Shown: positions 25,390 to 34,380 of the stretch, piece after piece
Numbering within the stretch: the stretch's first letter is position 1
Layout: the number at the start of each line of letters is the position of its first letter
NCBI GenBank assembly: GCA_963751245.1
Contig: CAVVTR010000012.1
Coordinates: 124,001-188,000 of the forward strand
Reading direction: 5' to 3'
Source of the DNA: CAVVTR01 sp963751245
GTDB lineage: Bacteria > Acidobacteriota > Thermoanaerobaculia > Thermoanaerobaculales > Thermoanaerobaculaceae
DNA length: 64,000 bases
Translations under genes and position numbers: made by a program
The notes under the pieces: model-generated
Told to the model about the DNA's origin: nothing
The model's database searches: none
The model's input: only the letters and a program-made list of their open reading frames with translations

Positions 25390-28300
25390 CTACTCCCTGG
25401 CCCCCCCGGCGGGACGTGCGGCCGCGCCGCCGGCGAGGCGACCGCGGGGGTCGAGGAGGGCGTAGAGCGACGGCAGGACCACCAGGACCAGCGGGCCGGA
25501 CAGGACGAAGCCGCCGATGACGCCGATGGCCAGGGGCTGGAGAAGCTGGGAGCCCTGGCCGAGGGCGAGGGCGAGGGGCGCCAGGGCGAACGCCGTGGCC
25601 AGGATCGTCATGGCCACGGGCCGCAGCCGCCGCCGCGCCGCACCGGCCCAGGCCTGCCGGGCGCCGGCGCCGGCGAGGAGCTGAAGACGCGCCTCGTGGA
25701 TGACGAAGACGGCGTTCTCGCCGACGATGCCGACCATCATGATGGCGCCGACGAAGCTGGAAATGTTCAGCGTCATGCCGGTCAGGATGAGCGCCGCGAA
25801 GACTCCCGTGAGGACCGCGAGAGCCACCAGCACGGTGAGCAGCGGCGCGCGCCAGTCGCCAAACTCGAACAACAGCACCACGGCCACCAGGCCCAGCCCC
25901 AGCAGGAGCACGGTGAGCAGACCCTTGAACGAGGACTGCTGCTGCGCGTAGAGGCCGCCGAACTCCAGCGACATCCCGGGGGGGAGGACCAGCTGCGCGG
26001 ACAGCTGCTGGCGGATGGCCGCCACCGCGCCCCCGAGGCTGCGCCCCGACAGTCGGGCCGTGACCCCGAGGTAGCTGCGCAGGTTGTCCCGGTCGATCTC
26101 CGCCTCGGGCGGGCCGGTGGTGATGTCGGCAAGGTCGGCCAGCGGCGTGACCGTGCCGTCGCGGCCCAGCACCGGCACGCGGGCGAGGGTGTCGTCCCGG
26201 CCGAGGAAGACCCGTACGTCGTAAATGCGCTCGCCGATGCGAATGTCGCCCGCCACGGTGCCCACCGTGGCCGGCTCCACGGCTGTCGCGAGGTCCTCGG
26301 TGGTGAGCCCACGGCGTGCCAGCGCTCCGGGGCGGACCTTGAGGTCGAGGGCCGGGCCGGCGATGGTGATGCCGTCGAAGACGTCCTCCACGCCCGGCAC
26401 CTTGGCGAGGATCGCCGCCGTCTGCCTGGCCCTGGCCTGCAGCTCGTCTTGGCTCTCGCCGAAGATCTTGACCTCGATCGGCTGCGGCACGCCCCCGGTG
26501 AGGTCACCGATGTTGTCCTCGAGGAGCTGGCCGAAGTCGGTGTGGATGGCGGGCTCCACCCGGGCGATCCTCCCGCGCAGGTCGTCGATGACCTCCTCGA
26601 CCCCGCGGCGCTGCCCGCGCGGCCTGAGCTTGATCACGTAGTCGCCCCGGTTGGGCTCGGTGATGAAGAACCCGAGCTGCGTGCCGGTACGCCGCGAGTA
26701 GGCTTCCACGTCGGGCAGCGACTGGATGATCGCGTCGACCTGGTCGAGCATCGCGTTGGTGTCGGTGAGGGAGGTCCCGGCCGGGGTCCAGTAGTCGAGG
26801 ATGATGGAGCCCTCGTCCATGGCGGGGAGGAAGTCGGTCCCCACGGCGCGGTAGAGGAGGAAGCCGGTGCCGTACAGAGCCACCAGGACGATCGCCGACA
26901 CCGGCCACCACGCCACCAGGCGCCGCGTGAGCCCCCCCCGGCGCGGCTGCTTCGCCGCCGGCGCGCCGGGAGGTCCGTCCGCGCCCTGCGGCGCGGGATC
27001 GCCCCGCTCCTTCCTGTGGCGCACGGCCGCCGGGACCACGAGGGCGGCGAGGAGGAACGAGATCACCAGCGACAGCACCATGGTCAGGGCCAGCGGGCGG
27101 AAGAAGGCGCCGGCGACGCCGGAGAGCAGGGCGAACGGCGCGAACACGATGATGGTCGACAGGCTGGAGCCCGCCAGGGCGGGGAGCAGCTCGACGGTGC
27201 CGCTGAGCGTGGGGTCGGCGGAGGCTGCGACCTCGCGGTGGCGGTGGATGTTCTCCACCACCACGATGGCGTCGTCCGCGACGAGGCCGAGAGCGGCCGC
27301 GATGCCGCCCAGCGTCATGAGGTTGACGGTCTGTCCGGTGGCCGCGAGCCCCAGCAGCACGATGGCGACGGTGAAGGGGATGGCCGCCACCGCGACGGCC
27401 GTCACCCGCCCGGAGCGCAGGAAGACCAGCAGCACCAGGGCGGCGAGGCCGACGCCGATGAGGATGGCGTCGCGCACGCCACTGACCGAGTCGCTGATGA
27501 ACCGTGCCTGGTCGTAGAACGCCGTCCACTTCACCTGGGGAGGGATGAGGTCGGGGTGTTCGGCCAGCAGCGCGTCGATGCCCCGGGCGATCGCGATGGT
27601 GTTCGCCGAGGGTTGCTGGACGATGTTGAGGAGCACGGCCTCGTGCCCCTGAGCGGTGGTGCGGATGTAGGAGACGGCGTCGGCGGCTTGGAGGGTGCCG
27701 AGCGCGGCCAGGCGGGCCGGGGCCCCTTCCGGGTTTGGGATGGCGATGTCGCCGAGCTCGGCCAGGCTGGCCGCCCGGCCGTCTACCAGCGTGAGGTAGA
27801 GCTCGTGGTTGCGCTCGATGAGCCCGGCCGAGAGGACCTGGTTGTCGGCGCGCAGGGTGGCCACCACGTCGGCGGCGGTGAGGTGGTGGCCGGCCAGCGC
27901 CTGGGGGTCGAGGTGGATCTGGAACTCGCGGTCCCGTCCTCCCTGGACCTCCACACGGGCCACGCCTCGGACGCCGATGAGGGCCGGCTTGAGGGTGTAC
28001 TCGGCGAGCTGGCGCATCCGCCACTGGGGCACCTGGTCCGACGTGAGGGCGTACCCCAGGACGGGGAAGATGGACGTGCTCATCCGCTCGGCCTCGACCC
28101 GGGCCGCGCCCGGGAGGTCCGGACGGATGCGCTGGATCTCGCCCTGGACCCGCGCCAGTGCGACGGCCATGTCGGTACCCCAGGCGAACTCGGCGCTCAT
28201 CTCCACCGAGCCGCGGGACGTTGTGGAGAGCACCCGCCGGATGCCGGGCACCCGGTCGACAGCCTCCTCCAGGGGGCGCGTCACGGTGGGGATCATGCGC

Positions 28301-28470
28301 ACCGCGGGCTCGTCCCCCACGTCGGCGATGACCTTGACGATGGGGAACGTCACCGAGGGGAAGATGGCGGAGGGCAGCTGCGACGCCGCCCAACCTCCGG
28401 CACCCGCCAGCACCACGGTGAGGAGGAGCAGCGCGGTGGTCCGGCCGTGGGCCCGCTCGAGGAGGCTCAC
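25390..28470 (-). CDS. RND-family efflux pump, inner-membrane subunit
   Basis: This 1026-residue AcrB-type pump has 12 helices and two large periplasmic loops. It shows the internal duplication (VSLLERAHGRTTALLLL start; WWPVSAIVLVALYGTGF at the second half). It also has the proton-relay pair in helix 4 (GLVADDAIVVVENIHRH) and the matching helix-10 motif (GAIMMVGIVGENAVFVIHEA). PSVTFPIVKVIADVGDE is the usual first-loop start. This makes it a hydrophobe/amphiphile or heavy-metal exporter; I lean to the hydrophobe type. The GTG start shares GTGA with the stop of the adaptor, so it is translationally coupled. It is last in the operon TolC-like, adaptor, pump. Confidence 0.9.
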   Translation of the reverse strand: MSLLERAHGRTTALLLLTVVLAGAGGWAASQLPSAIFPSVTFPIVKVIADVGDEPAVRMIPTVTRPLEEAVDRVPGIRRVLSTTSRGSVEMSAEFAWGTDMAVALARVQGEIQRIRPDLPGAARVEAERMSTSIFPVLGYALTSDQVPQWRMRQLAEYTLKPALIGVRGVARVEVQGGRDREFQIHLDPQALAGHHLTAADVVATLRADNQVLSAGLIERNHELYLTLVDGRAASLAELGDIAIPNPEGAPARLAALGTLQAADAVSYIRTTAQGHEAVLLNIVQQPSANTIAIARGIDALLAEHPDLIPPQVKWTAFYDQARFISDSVSGVRDAILIGVGLAALVLLVFLRSGRVTAVAVAAIPFTVAIVLLGLAATGQTVNLMTLGGIAAALGLVADDAIVVVENIHRHREVAASADPTLSGTVELLPALAGSSLSTIIVFAPFALLSGVAGAFFRPLALTMVLSLVISFLLAALVVPAAVRHRKERGDPAPQGADGPPGAPAAKQPRRGGLTRRLVAWWPVSAIVLVALYGTGFLLYRAVGTDFLPAMDEGSIILDYWTPAGTSLTDTNAMLDQVDAIIQSLPDVEAYSRRTGTQLGFFITEPNRGDYVIKLRPRGQRRGVEEVIDDLRGRIARVEPAIHTDFGQLLEDNIGDLTGGVPQPIEVKIFGESQDELQARARQTAAILAKVPGVEDVFDGITIAGPALDLKVRPGALARRGLTTEDLATAVEPATVGTVAGDIRIGERIYDVRVFLGRDDTLARVPVLGRDGTVTPLADLADITTGPPEAEIDRDNLRSYLGVTARLSGRSLGGAVAAIRQQLSAQLVLPPGMSLEFGGLYAQQQSSFKGLLTVLLLGLGLVAVVLLFEFGDWRAPLLTVLVALAVLTGVFAALILTGMTLNISSFVGAIMMVGIVGENAVFVIHEARLQLLAGAGARQAWAGAARRRLRPVAMTILATAFALAPLALALGQGSQLLQPLAIGVIGGFVLSGPLVLVVLPSLYALLDPRGRLAGGAAARPAGGARE

Positions 28471-29471
28471 GGCCCGCTCACCACCGGCGCGCCCTCCGGC
28501 AGGCCGACCTGGCCGCTGGTGATCACTTCGGTGCCCGGGGCCAGCTTCGGCGCGGTGATCTCGACAAGCCCAGCGGAGGTGAGCCCCGTCTGGACCTGGA
28601 CCCAGTGCGCCTTGCCGTCCTCGATCAACGCCAGCTGCTTCGTGCCGCTCACATCGTCGGTGAGCACGGCGGAGGCGGGAACCGCGGGTACGTTCGTGCG
28701 GCGGGAGACGGTGATCCGGACCGTGCCGAAGAGGCCGATCGCGTCGATGCGGCCGGGCGAGGCAGGGTCGATGCGGATGGGCGCGGTGAGGGCGGCGGGG
28801 TTGGCGGTGGCGAGGATGCCGTGGACGGTGCCGGCGAGGGGCGAGGACTGTCCGGCCAGGGCGATGCTCGCGGACTGTCCCGCCTCGACCCGCCCGAGCT
28901 CGCTCTGCGCCAGGTCGGCGACGAACACCAGGGAGCTCCGGGAGGCCACCGCGAGCAGCTCCTGGTCCTCGGCGACCCGGTCGCCGGCGGCGGCGGTGCG
29001 GGCGACGACCAGGCCCGTCACGGAGGAGCGCAGCGGCGTGACCACCTGGTTGGCCCGGGCCAGCTCCAGAGCCCGCTCCGCGTCGGCCCGATCCGCCGGC
29101 GTGCGGGCGTCCCGCAGCATCGTCTCCGCCCCGTTGAGCGCGGCCTCGGTGTCCCGGGCGACGAGGGCGCCCACTCGCTCGCCCTCGGTGACGGTGTCGC
29201 CCACCACCACGGTCAGGGACGTCAGCGTGCCGGCGAACGGCGCCCGCACCTGCTGTCGCACCAGCGCCTCGGTTCGCCCCGGGGCCGAGACGGTCTCGGA
29301 GAGGTCGGCGAGGGCGACGCGGGCCGTCCTGACGGGGGTCGCCTCTGCGGCGGGGGGAGCGGCCGGCACGGACGGCGCTGCCGTGGAGGAATCGCCGCCC
29401 TGGTGGCACGCCGCGAGGGCGGCCGCCGCCAGCACGACGAGGCACCGGAGACGACAAGGGGCGGGGATCAT
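28467..29471 (-). CDS. RND efflux periplasmic adaptor (HlyD/MFP family) lipoprotein
   Basis: This 334-residue membrane-fusion protein bridges pump and outer-membrane channel. The signal peptide ends in a lipobox (LAAC, Cys about residue 19), so it is lipid-anchored. After a Pro/Ala spacer it has the barrel-sandwich half (VSAPGRTEALVRQQVRAPFAGTLTSL), a short hairpin with few heptads (DARTPADRADAERALELARANQV) and the second half (VVTPLRSSVTGLVVART). A beta-barrel follows (ITVSRRTNVPAVPASAVLTDD). The ATG overlaps the stop of the upstream TolC-like gene (ATGA) and its own stop overlaps the pump start. Confidence 0.9.
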   Translation of the reverse strand: MIPAPCRLRCLVVLAAAALAACHQGGDSSTAAPSVPAAPPAAEATPVRTARVALADLSETVSAPGRTEALVRQQVRAPFAGTLTSLTVVVGDTVTEGERVGALVARDTEAALNGAETMLRDARTPADRADAERALELARANQVVTPLRSSVTGLVVARTAAAGDRVAEDQELLAVASRSSLVFVADLAQSELGRVEAGQSASIALAGQSSPLAGTVHGILATANPAALTAPIRIDPASPGRIDAIGLFGTVRITVSRRTNVPAVPASAVLTDDVSGTKQLALIEDGKAHWVQVQTGLTSAGLVEITAPKLAPGTEVITSGQVGLPEGAPVVSGP

Positions 29472-30778
29472 GGGTGGCCCTCCCAGCGCAGCATGAGCGC
29501 CTCTGCCTGGCGGTAGGCGAGCTCGGCCTCGACGGCGCGGGTCGCCGTGTCGGCGGCGGCGGTGAAGGCGTCGAGGACCTCGAGGTAGCTGCCGGCGCCG
29601 CCGAAGTAGCGGCTCTCCGCCTCGAGCACGGCGTCCCGGGCCGCCGGCACCGCCTTCTTCAGCTCCTCGAGCTGGCGGAACGCGTGCTCCATGGCGGTGC
29701 GTGCCTGGGACCACTGCGCCGTCACCTGCTGCCGGGTTGCGGTCTCGGCCTGGGCCGCCTGCCGCGAGGCCAGCTCGGCCCGGGCGATGCGGGCGCGGAT
29801 GGCGCCGAAGTCCGTCAGCGGCCAGCTCACGAACAGGCCGACGGAGTAGCCGAGGTCACGCTTGAGACGATCGGCGAAGGTCGCGCCCGGGTGGATCGCG
29901 GCGAAATCCAGGGGCACCGCGTGGGACGTGTCGGACCCCCACAGCCCCACGTCCGCGTGGAGCTGGAGGTGCGGCTTCGGCTCGGCCCTGGCGACCTCCA
30001 CCGCCGCGCCGGCGGCCGCGGCTTCGAACCGCGCGGCCTCCACGTCCGGAGTCGCCGGCCCGGAGGAGGAGGGGGAGGGCGCCGGAGGCGACGGAGGTGG
30101 CAGCTCGGCGGGCTCCAGGACGGCGTCCGGCGGCCGCCCCATGAGGGTGTCGAGGGCCATCCGGGCGGCGTCGCGCCGTGCCTGGGCGGCGATCACGTCG
30201 GCCCGCGCCGTCCCCTCCTGGACGACGGTGCGGGAGAGCGCCGCGGCCACGCTCTCGCCGGCCGCGTGGCGGCTCTCGAGCAGCGAGCGGTAGCGTTCGA
30301 GCCGCCGGACGGCCTCGTCGAGGGCGATGATCTCCTTCTGCGCGGCGAGCAGCTCGGCGAACTGCGTCCGGACCCCGTACTCCACGTCCCGCGCCGCCTG
30401 GCGGTAGCGGGCGCCGGCCGCCCCGCGGAGGGCCGTGGCCTGCCGGAGCCCGGCCGCGAGGGCGCCGCCGTCGTACAGGATCTTGTCGCCGGCGAGCTGG
30501 AAGCGCTCCTCGCCGAGGTTGGTGACCACCGGATCGTAGCCGTCCGGCGGGGCGTAGATGAAGTCGCCGTCGAGGGCGAGCCGGAGCCGGCGCGCCGCTT
30601 CGGCCTCGAGCCGCTGCTGCTCGGCGATCTGCACGCCGGTCGCCGCCACGGGCAGCATGGCGTTGGCCTTCCGCGCGGTCTGGATCGCCTCCTCGAGGGT
30701 GACCGGGGACGCGCCGGCGGCCGGGAGAGCGGCGGCCAGGACCGCGGCCGCGAGCATGGCGGCGAGAGTCCCTCTCAT
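29468..30778 (-). CDS. TolC-family outer membrane factor
   Basis: This 436-residue outer-membrane channel has a signal peptide (MRGTLAAMLAAAVLAAALPAAGA). It carries the internal repeat of TolC proteins: SPVTLEEAIQTARKAN at the start, and long helical stretches rich in Ala/Arg/Glu (LLAAQKEIIALDEAVRRLERYRSLLESRHAAG; AQWSQARTAMEHAFRQLEELKKAV). The final element is 'ESRYFGGAGSYLEVLDAF', the usual last TolC motif. It leads the efflux operon. The frame is open upstream to 31036 but only this start gives a signal peptide. Confidence 0.88.
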   Translation of the reverse strand: MRGTLAAMLAAAVLAAALPAAGASPVTLEEAIQTARKANAMLPVAATGVQIAEQQRLEAEAARRLRLALDGDFIYAPPDGYDPVVTNLGEERFQLAGDKILYDGGALAAGLRQATALRGAAGARYRQAARDVEYGVRTQFAELLAAQKEIIALDEAVRRLERYRSLLESRHAAGESVAAALSRTVVQEGTARADVIAAQARRDAARMALDTLMGRPPDAVLEPAELPPPSPPAPSPSSSGPATPDVEAARFEAAAAGAAVEVARAEPKPHLQLHADVGLWGSDTSHAVPLDFAAIHPGATFADRLKRDLGYSVGLFVSWPLTDFGAIRARIARAELASRQAAQAETATRQQVTAQWSQARTAMEHAFRQLEELKKAVPAARDAVLEAESRYFGGAGSYLEVLDAFTAAADTATRAVEAELAYRQAEALMLRWEGHP

Positions 30779-30936
30779 CGCCGGGGCCTTCTCCGCCCCA
30801 CCGTTCCCCCGAGCGGGTCCGACGGGACGATTTCGGGATGCGGTTCTGGGCTCATGGCTGCCTCCTGGGGGCGCGCCGCGCTGCCGCCGCCGGGCGCCCG
30901 AGACCGCGCTGGGCGCTTCCGGAGGATGCAGCAGGG

Positions 30937-30966
30937 ACGATAGCACGGCACGGAAACCGTGTTTCC
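30937..30966 (-). promoter_or_regulatory. Candidate promoter and operator of the efflux operon
   Basis: Minus-strand TATCGT (30942-30937) preceded by TGC is an extended -10. Just upstream is a perfect inverted repeat GGAAAC-N3-GTTTCC (30952-30966) lying between the -10 and -35 positions, where a repressor would block initiation. No regulator gene adjoins the operon. The leader would be ~150 bases; no gene is seen in 30779-31046. Confidence 0.4.
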
Positions 30967-31046
30967 CTGGATAGCCCGCCGTGTCCGCTGCTGATTCCCC
31001 CCGACGCGCCGACGGCGCGGCAGGGGGACGTGGCACACCGGTGTCC

Positions 31047-32882
31047 TCACTCCGCGGCGAGGACCTTCTCGAACACCATGAAGTGGCGGCTGGGCCGGTA
31101 GAAGTCGGCGGCGGCGATCTGCCGGTTGACCTCGACGGGCTCCGCCACGCGGTCGGAGATGTTGACGTAGCCGGTGTGCTCGAAGAGCCTTCGCGAGGGA
31201 TCGTTCATGGGGTCGATGGTGACCTCGATGCGGCGGATGCCGTTCTGGACGAGCCGGCCCTCGAGGTCGTCCAGCAGTCGCTTGCCCAGGCCCGAGCCCT
31301 GCAGGTCGGGCGCGACGCCGATCTGCCACAGGAAGTAGGTCCCCGGGAACCGGTGCGAGACGAACCCCATGACGAAGCCGAGCATGCGGCCGCCGTCCTC
31401 CGCGACGATGCTGCAGCTGCCGAAGTGGCGCAGGAGGATGCGGTACATGTGCTCGGCGTAGGGCTCCAGGGGCGGGCAGCCGGCGACGAAGCCCTGGAGG
31501 TCCACGAACTCCTCCTCGCGGGCGGCGCGGATCTCGGCACGCTGGCCGCGAAGGCGGTTGAGGTGGCGGATCTTGGCCTCGAGGAGCGGCCGGGTGCCGA
31601 TGTCCGGGCGGTGGAAGAACTCGCCCTCGACCGTCGCGATGGCCTCCTCGACGCGCCGGTGGGCGGCCTCGATGCTCGGCGCGCGGGCGATGAAGGCGAC
31701 GCCGCGCTCGGAGCCCACGTTGAGCCGGCCGTCGGGGTCCTCGCCGCAGCTGTGGTAGGCGTCGACGCCCAGGGCCCGCACGGCGTCCAGCTCGAGCTCC
31801 ACCGGTAGCTCCTGGTCGAGCTCGTAGGGGTAGCGTTCGGGCACGATGTACTTGCACACGGTGGCCGCGTCCTCGAACTCGAGGCGCGGCGCCGTGCCGG
31901 CGAGGACCTGGGTGACGGCGTCCAGCAGGGGGGTGCGCAGCACCGCCATGGTGTTCATCCACTCGGGGTCCCCGGGGCGGAAGTTGTACTCGATGAGCTT
32001 GACCCCGTCCGCCGTGATCATGAACTGGCCGTAGAGGAAGCCCCGGCAGGGGTGGCCGATGGCGTCGCCGGCGGCCGCCAGGGTGGAGGTCATGATCGCC
32101 ACGGCGTCGTCGTAGTGCCGGCGGGTCATGATGGGCAGGATCCAGCCCCGATCGGTGTAGGACCCCATGCTCGCCGTGTTCGGGCCCTTGCCGCCCGGGA
32201 GCAGCTTCTTGAAGTCCTGCACCGCCGGGGTCGACGCGATCACCTCGCCGTTGACCAGGGCCTGGATGGTGAACTCCTCGCCGCGCAGCGCCTCCTCGAT
32301 GACCACGGCCGAGCCGCCGCCGATCCCTTGCGTGAAGACCGTCTCGATGGCCTCGCGGACCGCCGCGGCGTCCCGCAGCTGGTCGCCCCACACCCGCACC
32401 CCGAGGCCGTCGGTGAGCCCGATGGGCTTGACGGCCACCTCCCAGTTCAGGCTCTCGGCGAAGCGCACCGCCGCCGCGGGCTCGTCGAAGGCCCGGAACG
32501 AGGGCACCGCCTCGGGACAGCACCGGGCCACGAGCTCGCGGGCCCAGCGCTTGTCGGACTCCAGGCGGGCCGCCGCGCGGGTGGGCCCGAAGGCGCGGAT
32601 GCCTCGCTGGTCGAGGAGATCGACGAGGCCGTGGGCGAGGGGGGAGGCCGTGGTGATCAGCACCAGGTCGACCCGGCGCTCGGCGGCGAAGGCGGCGATC
32701 GCCTCGACGTCGTGGAAGTCGCCGACGCGCATCTCGTCGGCGGCGGCCTCGATGCCCGGGTTGGCGGTGTCGGTGAAGGCGAGCACCTCGGCCGTGGAGG
32801 TGCGCTTGAGGTGCTCGATGGTGATCTGCTCCTTGGCCCAACTGCCGACCACCAGCACGCGCCGGATCGTCTCAGGTGACAT
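31047..32882 (-). CDS. PurD-like ATP-grasp ligase fused to an EctA-like GNAT acetyltransferase
   Basis: This 611-residue two-domain cytoplasmic enzyme is unusual. Residues 1-440 follow GAR synthetase (PurD): RRVLVVGSW at the start, AFGPTRAAARLESDK (97-111), KPIGLTDGLGV (152-162), IEEALRGEEFT (195-205), VQDFKKLLPGGKGPNTASMG (221-240) and the metal-binding IEYNFRPGDPE (297-307). The N-terminal GGREHA loop of true PurD is replaced by WAKEQI. Residues 455-611 are a GNAT domain close to diaminobutyrate acetyltransferase EctA: GCPPLEPYAEHMYRILLRHF (468-487), SIVAEDGGRMLGFVMGF, FLWQIGVAPDLQGSGLGKRL with the acetyl-CoA loop near 528-535, and TIDPMNDPSRRLFEHTGY. It is last in the marR-kamA-symporter operon and overlaps the symporter by 11 bases. 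It likely acetylates beta-lysine; the ligase reaction is unknown. Confidence 0.75.
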   Translation of the reverse strand: MSPETIRRVLVVGSWAKEQITIEHLKRTSTAEVLAFTDTANPGIEAAADEMRVGDFHDVEAIAAFAAERRVDLVLITTASPLAHGLVDLLDQRGIRAFGPTRAAARLESDKRWARELVARCCPEAVPSFRAFDEPAAAVRFAESLNWEVAVKPIGLTDGLGVRVWGDQLRDAAAVREAIETVFTQGIGGGSAVVIEEALRGEEFTIQALVNGEVIASTPAVQDFKKLLPGGKGPNTASMGSYTDRGWILPIMTRRHYDDAVAIMTSTLAAAGDAIGHPCRGFLYGQFMITADGVKLIEYNFRPGDPEWMNTMAVLRTPLLDAVTQVLAGTAPRLEFEDAATVCKYIVPERYPYELDQELPVELELDAVRALGVDAYHSCGEDPDGRLNVGSERGVAFIARAPSIEAAHRRVEEAIATVEGEFFHRPDIGTRPLLEAKIRHLNRLRGQRAEIRAAREEEFVDLQGFVAGCPPLEPYAEHMYRILLRHFGSCSIVAEDGGRMLGFVMGFVSHRFPGTYFLWQIGVAPDLQGSGLGKRLLDDLEGRLVQNGIRRIEVTIDPMNDPSRRLFEHTGYVNISDRVAEPVEVNRQIAAADFYRPSRHFMVFEKVLAAE

Positions 32883-34311
32883 GGGAACGCTCCTTCGAGG
32901 GTTGTGCAGCGCCCGCCGCTCCGGCCGGGACCGGACGCGACGAGGCGGCGGTGACCAGGGCCAGGACCCCGGAGGACAGCGCCAGCCCGGCCACCACCGG
33001 CTCCACGCCGAGACCGAAGTCGTGGGCGGTGAGCACCACGGTGACGGCACCGCCGGCCAGCATGCTCCAGAACGCGGCGCGGGCGCCGACCCGCGGCCAG
33101 AACAGGGCTGCGAGGGTGGGGACGAAGAGCCCGCCGACCAGGAAGGCGTAGGCGAGCAGGATGGAGTCGATGACGCTGGGCACGTAGAGGGCGAACGCCA
33201 CCGACCCCAGGCCGATGACCACGGTGGCCCAGCGCGAGGCGCGCAGGTGGTGGCGCTCCGGGGCGCGGGGGCGGACGCTGCGGCTGTAGATGTCGTCGAC
33301 CACGTTGGCCACCGAGGCGAGGAGACACGAGTCCGCCGTGGACATGATGGCCGAGAAGTAGGCGGCGAGGATCAGCCCGGTGGCGCCCACGGGCAGCACG
33401 TGGCGGATCACCAGGGGCAGGCCCATCTCGGGATCCACCGAGGGGTAGAGGACGCGGCCGAACATACCCAGGATCGCGCCGAGGAAGGCCATCAGCGGGT
33501 ACTCCAGAAGGCCCGCCATGAACCACGCCCGGCGGGCCGTGGCCACGTCCCGGGCCGCGTGGATGCGCTGGTAGACGGTCATGGCCACGAACCACACCGG
33601 CACGATGGTGACGATCCACGTCCCGACCTGGCCCGCCGACACGTTGGTCAGCGACAGGTGCCCGGGCGGGAGGGCGGCGACGAGCCCGGAGACCCCGCCC
33701 ACCGCCTTCAGCCCGAGGGGCAGCGCGAACAGCGCCAGGCCGCCGAACAGGATCACCCACTGGACCGTGTCGGTGTAGACGACGGCCTCGAGACCGCCGA
33801 GGGCGGTGTAGAAAACGATGACCACGGCCATCCCGGCGACCGCCTCGAGGAGGGGTACGCCGAACGCGGCCGAGCCGAGCTTGGCCCCGGCCAGCACCTG
33901 GGCGCCGGTGAACCCTGCGTAGCCGATGGCCGAGACCGCCGCGGCCAGCAGCCGGGTGCCGTTGCCGAAGCGGTGGCCGAGGAAGTCGGGGAACGAACGG
34001 TGCCCGTGCAGGTCACCCAGGGCCTTGACGCGGGGGAGCAGCAGCACCGCCGACAGCCAGGCGCCGAGCAGTCCCGTGAACAGCAGCCACGACGCCGACA
34101 GGCCCATCACGAAGCCGAGACCGCCGAGGCCGATGGAGAAGCCGCCGCCTACGTCGGTGGCCACCACCGAAAGGCCGATGTGGCCGGCGCCCATGGACCG
34201 CCCGCCCACGAAGTACTCCTCGAGGCTGGTCTGCCGGCGCTGGAAGTAGGCGCCGACGGCGACCATGCCGGCGCCGTAGAGGACGAGGATGGCGACGTCG
34301 ACGGCGTGCAC
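32872..34311 (-). CDS. Sodium:solute symporter (SSS family)
   Basis: This 479-residue permease has about 13 helices. It shows the SSS pattern: EEYFVGGRSMG in the first loop, then AAAVSAIGYAGFTGAQVLAGAKL and ALGGLEAVVYTDTVQWVILFGG (the SSS signature). AAYFSAIMSTADSCLLASVANVV carries the sodium-site serines. It should import a small solute (amino acid, betaine-like or carboxylate) with sodium. Sitting between kamA and the acetyltransferase fusion, lysine, beta-lysine or its acetyl derivative are sensible substrates. That is inference; the family includes proline and pantothenate carriers too. It overlaps the fusion gene by 11 bases and starts 69 bases after kamA. Confidence 0.85.
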   Translation of the reverse strand: MHAVDVAILVLYGAGMVAVGAYFQRRQTSLEEYFVGGRSMGAGHIGLSVVATDVGGGFSIGLGGLGFVMGLSASWLLFTGLLGAWLSAVLLLPRVKALGDLHGHRSFPDFLGHRFGNGTRLLAAAVSAIGYAGFTGAQVLAGAKLGSAAFGVPLLEAVAGMAVVIVFYTALGGLEAVVYTDTVQWVILFGGLALFALPLGLKAVGGVSGLVAALPPGHLSLTNVSAGQVGTWIVTIVPVWFVAMTVYQRIHAARDVATARRAWFMAGLLEYPLMAFLGAILGMFGRVLYPSVDPEMGLPLVIRHVLPVGATGLILAAYFSAIMSTADSCLLASVANVVDDIYSRSVRPRAPERHHLRASRWATVVIGLGSVAFALYVPSVIDSILLAYAFLVGGLFVPTLAALFWPRVGARAAFWSMLAGGAVTVVLTAHDFGLGVEPVVAGLALSSGVLALVTAASSRPVPAGAAGAAQPSKERSHVT

Positions 34312-34380
34312 GGCGTCAGGCTGGTTCGAAGCCGCGCCGGCGGCGCGGGCCCGTGAGGGGGTGGTGGTCGCGGACGGACA

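Noticed and set aside
31035..31044. Palindrome ACACCGGTGT after the fusion gene
   Set aside because: Ten bases only, no T tract and no promoter nearby; expected by chance in GC-rich DNA.
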